A DNA stretch of 64,000 nt, from NCBI GenBank assembly GCA_030549495.1, contig JAUIRK010000567.1:226501-290500 (forward strand), read 5' to 3'. The notes beneath the pieces are model-generated. The model searched no databases, was not told the origin of the DNA, and was given only the letters and a program-made list of their open reading frames with translations. Of the stretch, positions 34,283 through 44,457 are shown piece after piece. Made by a program: the position numbers and the translations under genes. The stretch is from Nectonema munidae (taxonomy: Eukaryota; Nematomorpha; Nectonematoida; Nectonematidae). The first letter of the stretch is position 1. Each line of letters starts with the position of its first letter.

Positions 34283-36244
34283 TAGGGTAATGACTTTTTT
34301 TATTGCGATACCCCTGTGTGATTTTTTAATGAATTTTTATATTTAAAAGTTATGATATGATGTTAAAATCAAAATAATTTGCAAAAAGTTGCCCCAGGAT
34401 GCTCCTTATTGTTTCAAAGGTTAAAAATGAATGCTTTATCATATATCATTTTTTAAAATAAACCTTAAATTTAAGTACTTATCACTTTTACAACTTTTTT
34501 TTAAATCCTGCATCAACTTTATTGCTCTCTCCGCTATCATGTTAGTTCTTGGAATGTCGATAACAGAATCCGCCTGAACCCAATGATTCAAAAAAGTATT
34601 CTCAGCTGCTTTGCATTTTGTTTTTGCTATGGAGTTCAAGACTTTTTCATAATTTTCAGGTATGAATTTTTGATTTGAGAACCATATTTCTTGCCACTCA
34701 TAGGATATAAAGTTCGCAACATTTTCCATTATTTCTCGATATCCAGGAAGAAGAAAGTAAGCAATAAGAGCGTAAATAGTTCAATACTAGAATATGATGT
34801 TGGCAACCAATAAACTGGGGTTTTATAAACCCTAAATTAACCATTTTTTGTTGTAGCCTAACGACAATTCCAGAATGAGAACCAGTGTTTGTAGCCGTCG
34901 TGTCCCAAACAATCATTTTGATACAAGACCATGCTCCATTTTGATCCAGTACTTTCATTATTCCTTCTGCAATACTTTTTGCAGAACTATTTTCAGTTCT
35001 GATAACTCCTAAATTTATTCTTGTCAGTATTTTGTAGGCAAATTACTTGATATTCTTCAAGTTTATTGTTGTTTTTTTTAACTGGTAATCGTTTACCGTC
35101 AAAATGTAAACAGAAACTTGTTTGTTCCTGTAGTAGTCTTTTAATTTTAGTTTGTATAACTTTTGCGTGTGCTATAGTTGCTTTGAATATTCCAGATTGG
35201 GATGGTGTGGGTAAATTTATTCCTTCATCTGAAAAAGATAAACATATTTTTGAAGCTTTATGTGTTGAAATAGACAGGTTTTTTACTAGTTTAACAGACT
35301 GTGACGTAGACGACTTTGTTTTTTTCTTTTATGCTAGTTTGAAAAGCTTTTTCTTCACTATCATTATATTCATCATCCGAGATGTCTGTTTCATTGATCT
35401 CATTTGAATTTAGGCTTGTTTCATCAAATGTTAAAAAACTATCACTTGTTTTTTTTATTCTTTTGGATGGATGAATAGAAGATATGGGTGCACTTTTATT
35501 TGATACATAACCAACTTTACACTTTGACTCAACTTGTTTCTGATAAAATACTTTATCCTCTTTGCATAGCCAGTTTCCATCCACCTTTGTTATGTCGAAC
35601 AAATCAAGTATCTCATCTCCAAATTTTTCTTTTGGGCATTTTTGATTCTTTTCGTATTCTTTGATCATTTTTTGTATTTTAGCGAAAATCGTCTGCTTAC
35701 TCAGTTGTGGAAGACTCATTTTTTGCCATAAGGAAGATAACTCTTGATAGATAATTTTAATTCTTTCTTGTTTGAGTTTTTCTCTATCAGAAAGAGTTCG
35801 ATAGAAGCCTAAAACGTCAACTTTTCTAGGCAATCTTGTTAATGATGACAAGTTTTTCACTAGTGGTAAACTTCTTGAATTCTTTTTCCAAGTTTCAGAG
35901 TTTTTTAGAATAATAGTAGCAGATTTGTATTCAGCCATTACTTACTTTGAATAAAAAAATAATTATATATGACAAATCGTAATTTTTGTATTTATAAAAA
36001 TTAATTTAATTTTTGTTATATGAAAAAGATTTTAAAAATAATATACTGATAAATTATATAAGAAAATATTTGAGTTTTAGGAAATTAATAATTTATAGAA
36101 TAAATGTAATTTCCTGTCCTGGGGTAAATTTTTTTTTCTGATTTATAATTTTTTTTGTGTTTTTAAACTGAAAACTGGATTGCTCACCTAAAAAAATGAC
36201 AGGCCTTTTTTTATTTGAAAATTTTTCTCTGAGTCATCACCCTA
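34283..36244 (-). mobile_element. hAT-D: 1.96-kb DNA transposon with 8-bp target duplication and an orphan transposase family
   Basis: The left end TAGGGTAATGACT (34283) and right end, read inward as TAGGGTGATGACT (36244), match at 12 of 13 positions. The flanks GTGTAGAT at 34275-34282 and 36245-36252 are identical. The other arm of the host element shows the empty-site equivalent (GAGTATAGCTACATG near 31366), confirming the junction. An 8-bp duplication with TAGGG termini is hAT-like. The single gene is on the minus strand. Confidence 0.9.
34439..35938 (-). pseudogene. Transposase-like protein of the 'DTTxxNTG' family, broken
   Basis: The 215-codon N-terminal part starts MAEYKSATIILKNSETWKKN and holds the helical and acidic segments. 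Downstream blocks on the same strand read CLHFDGKRLPVKKNNNKLEE, then IVWDTTATNTGSHSGIVVRL and PQFIGCQHHILVLN, and finally HWVQADSVIDIPRTNMIAER to a stop at 34439. The pattern (D/H-FDGK ... DTTxxNTG ... CxHHI) is that of a large family of unnamed arthropod and cnidarian proteins. It likely has an RNase-H-like core, and the motif spacing suggests catalytic acidic residues in FDGK and WDTT. At least two frame shifts (about 35290 and 34990-34700) break it. Confidence 0.78.
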
Positions 36245-36430
36245 GTGTAGATATACTCGTATTATGGAGGCAGGCATAGACTGTATTTGCTACAATGCAC
36301 GTATAGTGCGATACTCAAACTATAATCGCATTCAAGAAAAGATTGACATATGAAAGCATTATATCATTGAACAACTTCTATCCAATTAAAATTGCTTTTC
36401 ATCAATGCACGGATAATGCAACATTACCAT

Positions 36431-36974
36431 ACTTTTTATGTTGGCTTTAGACAAATCTGTAAAAAAGATTCTTAATTACAAAACTAACAAAAGAATTTTT
36501 AAATCTATAAAAACGTTAAAAATATTAATGTAATTAACTTATTATTCTAATGAAAGAAAGTTTTGATAAAGTCAAAATATATCGAAAAATAAAGGTTTGC
36601 TTTAATTTGTGTATAATAAAAAACTTCAAATAACAAATTAAGTTTTCTCCAACAATTGAGTTTGAGGTGCGTATAGGATAGGATCACTTTAACTTCATTC
36701 AATTAACACAACTGTGTTCAATTATCGTATATTTTATGTTTAGTTATCTACATAACATAACATATTTTTTAGTAAAATAAATGGCAGAAGTGAGTAATTG
36801 TGCATGTTTTCGTTTGAAGAAAACATTTTTTTATAAACAATAATAATAATTCATCCGGATTCTTTTTGAATCTTTTTTTGTCTAAGAGTTTACTATATCT
36901 CAGACAAAGAATTCCATTGATCAATAGCTCTTCCAGTCAAGTATATCTGACTATATTTCTTTTCAAAAGATTGA
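36431..36974. other. AT-rich intergenic sequence
   Basis: Nothing recognised. Confidence 0.5.
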
Positions 36975-37110
36975 TACTCTAATCTTCATCGCCAAGGCAC
37001 AATTGCATTGATCGTATCGAACTAGGCTTGATGCTGGATCGAACCCGACACCTTCTGGTATTGAAGCCAGGTACCTAACGAATCTCATTCACGCCTCCAT
37101 TTGGCAATGG
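36975..37110 (-). repeat. tRNA-derived SINE, copy 2
   Basis: On the minus strand it carries the B box GGTTCGATCC, preceded by GTTAGGTACCTGGCTTCAATACC and followed by CAAGCCTAGTTCGATACGA and AATTGTGCCTTGGCGAT. This is the same family as the copy at 11526. Confidence 0.72.
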
Positions 37111-37236
37111 GATGGTATCTATAAGTTCTATCACAGAAGTCATCTAAATGATTTTTTTAAAAGCAATGTTTTCTTCGAAATCTTAAGCATGGTAGTATTT
37201 TTATGCCCTTGGTTCCACTATATTCTTGTGTAGTGC

Positions 37237-37366
37237 GGTGGAGTTATAGACTTCCCTTCGCACGCCTCCACTTCAGCGACTTTTTCGGTTCGTGGACAAG
37301 CACCATGTGGGAAACGCAGGTGAGCGGTGGTGGTGAAGGAGCGTTGGCAGCACGAGCAAGTATGAG
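37237..37366 (-). pseudogene. Duplicated fragment of the neighbouring zinc-finger gene
   Basis: This 130-bp stretch matches 38434-38562 closely (GACAAGCACCATGTGG, GGTGGTGGTGAAGGAGCGTT, GCACGAGCAA). It corresponds to residues ~181-223 of the zinc-finger protein (finger 5 and the start of finger 6). Small indels destroy the frame after TTTA. It carries neither a start nor flanking fingers. Confidence 0.85.
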
Positions 37367-37623
37367 ATACTTTAAATGGACATATATATATATATAAATA
37401 ATTACTATTAGTGAAGTAGCGATTCTAATTTTCCGCCACCAATACTAGAACAATTAGGATTAATGAGTATATGGGATTTTAAACTGGCAGGCATAAAATA
37501 TAAAAAAGGTACTGAATGTGTAAGAAGAATATAGTGTATGGCTGTTTGAACTTGAGCGTGTTCGTATCGAGATGCATCTGAATGATGATTGTGTATGAAT
37601 ATAAACTGGTATGTGGTGTATAT

Positions 37624-38197
37624 TAGAGATTTATCGAATGTGAAACTCGCGGATGCGAATATCAAATTTGACATCGTAGCGGATGCCAGAATTTGTTTTT
37701 TAGCGGATACGGATATCCCACTTGCTATTCTAAACAAAGACAAGTTTTATATTTCTTAAAAATTTAGAGAGATATTTAGATACATTTGCGTATGCATAAC
37801 GTTATCATAAAATTTTTGGATAAAATAAAAATTGAAAAATTACGAAAGAAAGAAAAATGATTTAAAATAAATCCTACATATTTCCTTTTTCTTCATTGGG
37901 TGCACACATGCATTCGTATGCTCACTCTTTTGTGTCGTTTTTTGATGAGCCCTGACTTAATATTATAAGTAGTACAAGCGTGCTGATGATATTTATTATG
38001 ATTTCACGCCTCAACATTCATTTCAAAGCAATTAAGCGAATCAGTTATTTGATTTGAAGTGAAAACCAATATTGAATATTTTAGGAAAAATGGATCGTCT
38101 GAAAAGACCCAGTTGCCATGATTCGCGATTCAAAAGTAGCTCTTCAAGAAGAGATTTAAGGTATCTAGGATTGCACATCTCTAACCATGTTTCTTAA
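37624..38197. mobile_element. Short non-autonomous relative of hAT-B
   Basis: The left end TAGAGATTTATCGAATGTGA is followed by GCGGATGCGAATATCAAATT and GCGGATGCC. The right end, read inward, starts TAGAGATGTGCAATCC. Internal GCGTATGCATAACGTTATCA with TTTTTGGATAAAATAAAAAT matches 12430-12470 in hAT-B. No clear target duplication was found, so the boundaries are tentative. Confidence 0.5.
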
Positions 38198-38230
38198 AAA
38201 TAGCGTTACTAAAACGTTCAAAAGGATTTA

Positions 38231-39103
38231 TTATGCAAAATTGCGGGATAAGCAGAAATCAGGCTTGTCTTTGTTGTTGTCGCTGTCTTTAGTTCTGATT
38301 TTGGCTTCTTGGGAGCGATGGGCATTTTTGTGCGCAATCAAACAAGAAGAGTGAACAAAAGCTCGGTCGCAGAGGTGGCACTCAAACGACGCGATCTTCA
38401 GGTGAAACGAGTTGACGTGCTTTTGCAAGGAGGTGGAGTTGTAGAACTTCCGTTCGCACGAGTCACACTTCAGCGACTTTTCTGGCTCGTGGACAAGCAC
38501 CATGTGGCGACGGAGCAGAGCGGTGGTGGTGAAGGAGCGTTGACAGCACGAGCAAATATGAGGTCTTTTGCCCTCGTGAAGCAACTCGATGTGCTCTTTG
38601 AACGATTTCTTGTACTTCAGAAACTTGTCGCAAATGGGACATTGGAACTTGAAGTTCTCGGTCTGGTGGTGCGACTCCACTTTGTGCTTGATGTAAACTT
38701 TCCTGTGCTCAAAGACGCGCAAGCACAACTCGCAGATGTGGGCCTTGGATAAACAATGCTTCTGCGAAATGTGCACCATCAGAGAGTACACGTCTTTGAA
38801 CACTTTGTGGCAGAGGAAGCAGAAGAAGTAGGAGTGGCACTCACTCAACTTGCAGTGGTACTTCGCAACATGCAGTAGCAAGCGGTCCCGACTGCTGAAA
38901 CACCTGCTACAATGTTCACACTCCGCCGTTTTCATTTCTTCAACGCAACTCGCTGCAGAAAAGGAGACACACAGCTCTGCGGCAGTATCCTCTCTCGCTT
39001 TCATCAGCTCATGAGTGTTGTAACCACCGTGGAGTTCTCTTGAACCACAACTTGAATTCTTGCTTGATTTTGAATTTGCGCCATCTTCTTTCTTACGTTC
39101 CAT
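38231..39103 (-). CDS. C2H2 zinc-finger protein, seven fingers, single exon
   Basis: 290 residues. A Ser/Lys-rich N-terminus (1-60) is followed by seven Cys2-His2 fingers at about 62-83, 95-116, 124-145, 155-176, 184-205, 213-234 and 242-262. Examples are CPICDKFLKYKKSFKEHIEL and CDSCERKFYNSTSLQKHVNS. Linkers are irregular, not the TGEKP type, which fits arthropod ZAD-less multi-finger factors. A DNA-binding nuclear transcription factor is the likely role; targets cannot be inferred. The tail after finger 7 is short and basic. A second in-frame Met (EEMKTAECEH, residue 57) could be the real start. The coding part is GC-richer than its flanks. A 130-bp piece is duplicated at 37237-37366. Confidence 0.85.
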   Translation of the reverse strand: MERKKEDGANSKSSKNSSCGSRELHGGYNTHELMKAREDTAAELCVSFSAASCVEEMKTAECEHCSRCFSSRDRLLLHVAKYHCKLSECHSYFFCFLCHKVFKDVYSLMVHISQKHCLSKAHICELCLRVFEHRKVYIKHKVESHHQTENFKFQCPICDKFLKYKKSFKEHIELLHEGKRPHICSCCQRSFTTTALLRRHMVLVHEPEKSLKCDSCERKFYNSTSLQKHVNSFHLKIASFECHLCDRAFVHSSCLIAHKNAHRSQEAKIRTKDSDNNKDKPDFCLSRNFA

Positions 39104-39698
39104 TCCTTCTCGTTCATAAATTGGGGATGGAATGAAATAGACTTTTGCCCTCGTATTTGCAAATAAACTTTATCAAACTAAAATACAAAAAAAGTTTATA
39201 GATATCGTCTATATAATAATAGGCTAGCGCCTGTGTGTGTCGCTGGGAGCATTCTGATTGGTTGAAATTATTTATATGTTTTGTATGTATTTTTATATGG
39301 TGTGATGCAGCGGCGTAGGCAGAGCGAAGTACATGGGGGGGGCACAAAAAATAGGCTTATATTGAAAAATCTGAACCACCCTGATTAAGTTTTTAAAATT
39401 CATCCGAAAAATTCTCAATTTTCGACATCACCTTCAAAACATTGATACACCGTGTAACAAAAAAATAAAAAAATTTTGTTTCAAAAAGTTTTTTTTATGT
39501 TTTTCTAGCATTTAAGGCATGTTGATTCTGAAAATATGCTTTATTTTTGCACTGCTATAAGTTTTCATATTTTTTTTCAAATTGAATAAATTGCATATAC
39601 ATGTGTGACTAAATGATTTTATAAATGTTTATTTAAAGTTTATATTTGAATTTTTTATTTTTTTAAATGTTTATTTTTTAGAAAAATACAAAAAAAAA
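39104..39698. other. Intergenic, with a possible transposon end
   Basis: Around 39309 the stretch GCAGCGGCGTAGGCAGAG followed by a run of eight G resembles transposon termini seen in invertebrates. A partner was not found. The rest is AT-rich. Confidence 0.35.
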
Positions 39699-40445
39699 TC
39701 AAAATCGTGTATTAGTTCGTCTCTTTCGCTTGTTTTCATCTGAACTTTGCCGAGTTAAATTCCAGACGTAATCTCGCATCATACTTTCTTCCCATCTTTC
39801 TTGATACCGCTTTTCCATCTCTTTAATATCTTGGTGAAAGCGCTCTCCATGCTCTTCCGATACATCTCCAAGATTTGGCTTGAAAAAATCCAAATGAGAA
39901 TGCAAATAATGCATTTTAATTGACATTCTACATAACTTTTAATCAGTTACGAAATCAATTCCTTGAAGTTTTCAGTCTTATTTTTCCCTAAGAACCCCTC
40001 AACAACATTTCTGAATGCCATCCATGCTTTTTTCTCATTTTTCGTCATCTGACTTTCAAAAAATTTCGAATTGAGCATTTTTTAATTTGAGGACCATTAA
40101 ATATCCCGGCGTTTAACTTTGCTTCAGAAACTTTTGGAAACATTCGTCTCAACTCACATATCACCTGACTGTCAGAAGACAAAGCCGTGATGAATTGTTT
40201 AGCCAGGCCAAGTTTGATATGGAGTGGTGGTAAAAGGACCTTTTCTTTCTGTACCAGTGGAGTAAACTTGACGTTATGACACCCAATTTTGAAATATGTT
40301 CTTTTTCGCCACACATTTTCTGTGTAATGTTTTTCTTTGTCCCTACTGTTCCATAAACAAAAGAAGCAAGGATACTTTGTATATCCATCCTGCATTCCCA
40401 AAAGCAAACCAATTATTTTGAAATCTCCGCAAATATCCCACTTAT
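39699..40445 (-). pseudogene. Fragment of a widespread transposon-derived protein family ('LLGMQxGYTKYPCF')
   Basis: The minus strand reads WDICGDFKIIGLLLGMQDGY, then TKYPCFFCLWNSRDKEKHY, LLPPLHIKLGLAKQFITAL, GIFNGPQI, KKAWMAFRNVVEGFLGKN, and HLDFFKPNLGDVSEEHGERF with HQDIKEMEKRYQ before a stop at 39699. These blocks, in this order, define a protein family abundant in aphid, spider and crustacean gene sets, usually unnamed and most likely transposase-derived. At least two frame shifts interrupt it (about 40045-40080 and 39926). The N-terminal half upstream of 40445 is absent. Confidence 0.72.
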
Positions 40446-41154
40446 AATTTTAATATTTTATCAATTCAAGTAAAATTTTCAAATTTTCATAACTTTCTAT
40501 GACCGATAGGTATTAAGGGATATTTGTTACCGTTATGAAGCAAAACTGCTTTCTAAAGCAAATTAAAAATAATGCAAAATATTTAAATGTTTTGAATTAT
40601 TTAGAATGAAAAATAATTTTTTTGTTTTTTAAGAGAATGTCAGCGCCAAAGACAGACCACGATGTTTGTTTTCTTCAAGAGCCAACATGACACCGAGTGA
40701 GATACGTCCACGTTATGACTGCACAAGCAACTTTGTTAGCTGTTTTATAGAATTAAATACGCTATTTCTTTTATTATGCAATACAAACTTTGAAATTGAA
40801 AATAGCCGAGGATTTGTGTATTGCGACCACCTGTCAATCATTACCACTTTTGTCGTTTTCCTTGGGTGGCCGCTATAGACAGGTTTGACATTGAGTGTAA
40901 CTGTATATACCAGGAGCGCACATCCTCAAAATTATTGGGGGCGAATTTTTTTTTTGCAATTTTCAAAATTAGTGGTCTGGAAATACCACGGGAGACTAAA
41001 TATTCAAGCAATCCTTTAAAATAGAGTGTATTCAGCGCATACCTAAAGTCCTAAATTTATAAGACTACTTTATATTTTTTTTTTTACAAAATTGGTGAAT
41101 TTAAATACTATACTTCCAGCGAAAATATTTTAATTAAATTTGCATATCGAATAT
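40446..41154. other. Intergenic, nothing firm
   Basis: Two overlapping short frames at 40666-41024 have no family resemblance. No termini recognised. Confidence 0.45.
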
Positions 41155-41630
41155 GGTGCGCAGAAAAAATGCCCCCAATTAAAAAGTATGAAAAAATGCC
41201 TAAATTTAAAATAAGGAAAAAATGCCACAACACAAAAAATTTCAAAAAATTATTAAAAAGATTTTTTGTAAAAAAAAACAAAAAGTCAACTTTTCATCTA
41301 AAACAACTAAAATTTAACTAAAGTAAACTAAAAAACTCAGCATACAATTTTTTAAATACAAAATTTTTGGACTTTGTGTATCAGAACACTTTCTAAATAT
41401 AATTTGTGTTTTAACTGATTTTAAAAACACATTCCCACAAAGCTGCACCTTTGCTATTGTTTTCAAGAACTATAAAGAAAAAAACCCTATAGATTAAGAA
41501 ATTTTAGAAATTTAGCCTTTCAAAACGGTAACAAATAAAAATATTTATATAATTAAAAAAAGTCGTGAAAATCAAAAATTAGGGGGCATTTTTTCCTACT
41601 TTTTAATTGGGGCATTTTTACCTACAACCA
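41155..41630. mobile_element. 476-bp MITE with 8-bp target duplication
   Basis: TCGAATAT flanks both sides (41147-41154 and 41631-41638). The ends are inverted repeats: left AAAAAATGCCCCCAATTAAA with AAGTATGAAAAAATGCC, right, read inward, AAAAATGCCCCAATTAAAAA with GTAGGAAAAAATGCCCC. No coding capacity. The 8-bp duplication suggests mobilisation by a hAT transposase. Confidence 0.85.
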
Positions 41631-42154
41631 TCGAATATACACTAGTTTAAAAAATCCAAAAATATTAGGGGGTGGAATAGGCTTTTCATTTGAAAAATAA
41701 AGTAGTCTACTAGGCACATTACAGGAATTGATGAAAGGATATTTGATTCATAGAGAAAACAAATAACTGAAGGTTGGATAGTTTTATGAGTGAATGTAGT
41801 CTATAGGCAAAGAGTCTACTAGACACCCTGCGATGTTTATATGAAAAAATGTGATTGATTCAGAGGCAAGGGTATAAAATGAAGTTCTAATTGTGCAAAC
41901 AAAAATAAAACAAAAAATTAAGATGATATTATTTCATTTTACTAAGCATCATTCAAATATAGTTTAAAAACTAAATTGATACAAGCTACAAAAAGTAAAA
42001 TAACTTAACATTTTGCAATGATTTGCCTTTTATAATAACTTTTAAGGAAAAAAAAGTCTTTCAGAGAAAGTTATAGAGCATCAACAAAAAATAAAAAATT
42101 TTACAGCATAGCTTAAGTTTTTTGAAAACTAATTTGACGTATCTCCTACAGCAT
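41631..42154. other. AT-rich intergenic sequence
   Basis: GTCTACTAGGCACATT (near 41704) and GTCTACTAGACACCCT (near 41813) form a loose direct repeat. Otherwise nothing. Confidence 0.4.
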
Positions 42155-42290
42155 ACTCTATGGGTGGCATGACAGGTTGGTTGAGATGATGAACTAAGCA
42201 CGGACGCCTCTGGATTCGATTCCTCATCGATAAGAAGTTGTTGATAGTTTGACATAAGCGGTACATCAGTGCCTTGTCAATGAAAATACA
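42155..42290 (+). repeat. tRNA-derived SINE, copy 3 (diverged)
   Basis: GGGTGGCATGACAGGTTGGT is followed by the B-box-like GATTCGATTCC and the family tail GTGCCTTGTCAATGAAAATACACC, compared with GTGCCTTCTCGATGAAAACACC in copy 1. Confidence 0.6.
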
Positions 42291-43384
42291 CCTGCTACAC
42301 CTTACCTTATACTCAAAATTGAAAAATTTGCTACATAATTAACATAAGAGAGAAATGAAACAAAATAAACTAATAAAGCAATATCACTATTTTAAAATGG
42401 AACCGTCTGTTCTCAGAATAATTTCAAAATAATAGGAGGCATAAAGAATTAGAGTTTATTTGATATTTTCAAGTTCTTATAAGCAGCAAAAGCCAACGTT
42501 TAAGTAGCTAACCCTTATAGAGTGATTTGGAATCACTTGTGTTTTTTACATATTGTAAAGAATCATAGTATACAAAAATGGTAATTTAATCACTTTTTAT
42601 AAAATTATTTAAGTCTAAAAACACAAAATCATTAAAAAATTATTTAAACTAACATAAATCAAAGTATACGAGAAAAGAAAATCATTGCGTTTTTTTGAAT
42701 ATTTTTCTCCACAAATAAAATTCTGACAGCTGTTATAAATAGATTAAGTAAATTTTTAGCAACTGAAACATTTTGTTTCGATATTATATTTTTATTATAA
42801 TAATCAACAAATTTTCTTTAAAAAATGATTTAATTAATTATGTAAGTACAGTGTTACTTATAAAATTTAACAATCGAACATTATAAAAAATATCTCTGCT
42901 CAAATATTAAGCAAATAGAGTATTCCTGCTTTTTAATAGCTAGTCAAAATATTCATTCCCAAATAACTATTGAAAAAATTAATTTTCATATGTTACAAAA
43001 AACTTTTGTTGAAATGTGTGCGCCCCTGAATTAGATGAAAGTATAAAAATTGTAAAAATAAAACTTTTACCAGCAGAATTCATTATTGGTGCTGTAAAAA
43101 AATCTTATCCAGGTTTTTAATTTTATTTTAAATATTTTATCTTTCAATTTATTGTTAATTATAAAATGATTTAATATATTGATTATCTACTAGGGGCGGA
43201 TACATAGGGGGCTTCAGCCACCCTCCTCCTGGACAAACTCTTACGAAATTCGACCTTTACATTTATTTTTATGAATATTTTCTAGAGTGTAAATTATCTA
43301 GAGAATGTATTGTCCTTGAATCCTTTTAACAAATTATTGGCAATACAAAAAAATGTAGAATTAATATATATTTTTTTAATTTAG
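42291..43384. other. AT-rich intergenic sequence
   Basis: No gene. A patch near 43193-43225 (GGGGCGGATACATAGGGGGC) looks like a decayed transposon terminus without a visible partner. Confidence 0.4.
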
Positions 43385-43565
43385 CCGCTCTCCCTTCATT
43401 AGGTAAAGGTACAATGGGGTGTTTTCATCAAGAAGGCACAATTAAGCCGCTTTTATCGAACTATGAGGAAAGTAGGCTTGATATGGGATCGAACCCAAGA
43501 CCTTGAGTTATCGAAACCCAGTATTTAACGAACCTTAATCCCGACCCATTAGCTAAAGTTCTTGA
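43385..43565 (-). repeat. tRNA-derived SINE, copy 4
   Basis: The minus strand has GATAACTCAAGGTCTTGGG leading into the B box GGTTCGATCCC, then CAAGCCTACTTTCCTCATAG and the tail AATTGTGCCTTCTTGATGAA. It is very close to copy 1 at 11526, so both are from a recent subfamily. Confidence 0.75.
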
Positions 43566-44457
43566 TCCTCTCTTTAAAAAATAGTTTGTCGTTATTGCTT
43601 TAAGCTATATAGTGTTAAAATTAAAAAACCCTAAGCCACTCCTCGTCCTTTTAGCAAATCAGATCTGAGGGCCCAAATCAGAAATTTTTAGTTAACCCGC
43701 TGAATACGCTTAGAAATACATATAAAAAAATAAAACATGAAACATAATTTATACTTTAGTTTTGAATTATTAAAAAATTCACTATATAATTTTTGGTGAG
43801 GAATTTTTTAATTATCAAAAAAAATATTGTATTACTTTCCATTCATATTAACATTTTTGAAGCTAACATGTCTGTACGACGAAATAAATCATTTTGAAAA
43901 AATAAATTTTCAGTAATCTAATCTATTTTTGTTTTTTCAAGTGGTTTCTTCCCTTTGTATTCTGGTTGATTTGGTAGATATCCATTAGAATTTTTATACG
44001 ATGATTTACATCTCTTTCATAGTAGTTGAAAAAGCATTTTATTGCTTCTGTGCTTTTTTTTGAATAACCCTGGTTTAATCATCTGCTTATATTTTTCTAA
44101 ACATGTGTATATTGGTGTCCCATTGGTCCTTAAAGGCTTAATGGCATTGCTACATTTTTATTATGACGAGAATTGGGGTCAAATATATTTAGGATTATAT
44201 TAAATACCGATACATTGATTGTTTGATTGATTGAATTGACTCAGCTTCTAAGCCAGAGGGGCTTGAAAGCTGCCTTAGCCATAATAAGTTTGATGGTGTA
44301 TATTACTAAAAAATTGAAAATATCTGCCAATTACAGAGAAATAAAGAAAAGGAAAAAAATAAAAATAAAATGATGAAATTTATTCCGGGAGTCAAGCGAG
44401 TAGGAGGTAACGATAAAAAGCGTAAATAATTTTCTACCTTTTTAATAAAATTAGCAC
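43566..44457. other. AT-rich intergenic sequence
   Basis: A short ATTGATTG-type simple repeat lies at 44214-44238. No gene recognised. Confidence 0.45.

Larger units (their letters stand above)
31204..36430. mobile_element. Small element with ~175-bp inverted arms, carrying two later insertions
   Basis: The left arm (31204-31375) and right arm (36253-36430) are near-identical inverted repeats, for example GTGCATTGATGAAAAGCAAT, ATGCTTTCATATGTCAATC and ATGCCTGCCTCCATAATACG. Removing the Tigger (31465-33987) and the hAT-like element (34283-36244) leaves about 735 bp. It therefore looks like a foldback or long-TIR non-autonomous element used twice as a landing site. The outermost bases (around GGTAATGTTGCA) and any target duplication are uncertain. 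Confidence 0.8.

Noticed and set aside
37408-37743. 111-codon minus-strand frame as a gene
   Set aside because: Half of it lies in the hAT-B-type MITE; composition and lack of motifs point to chance.
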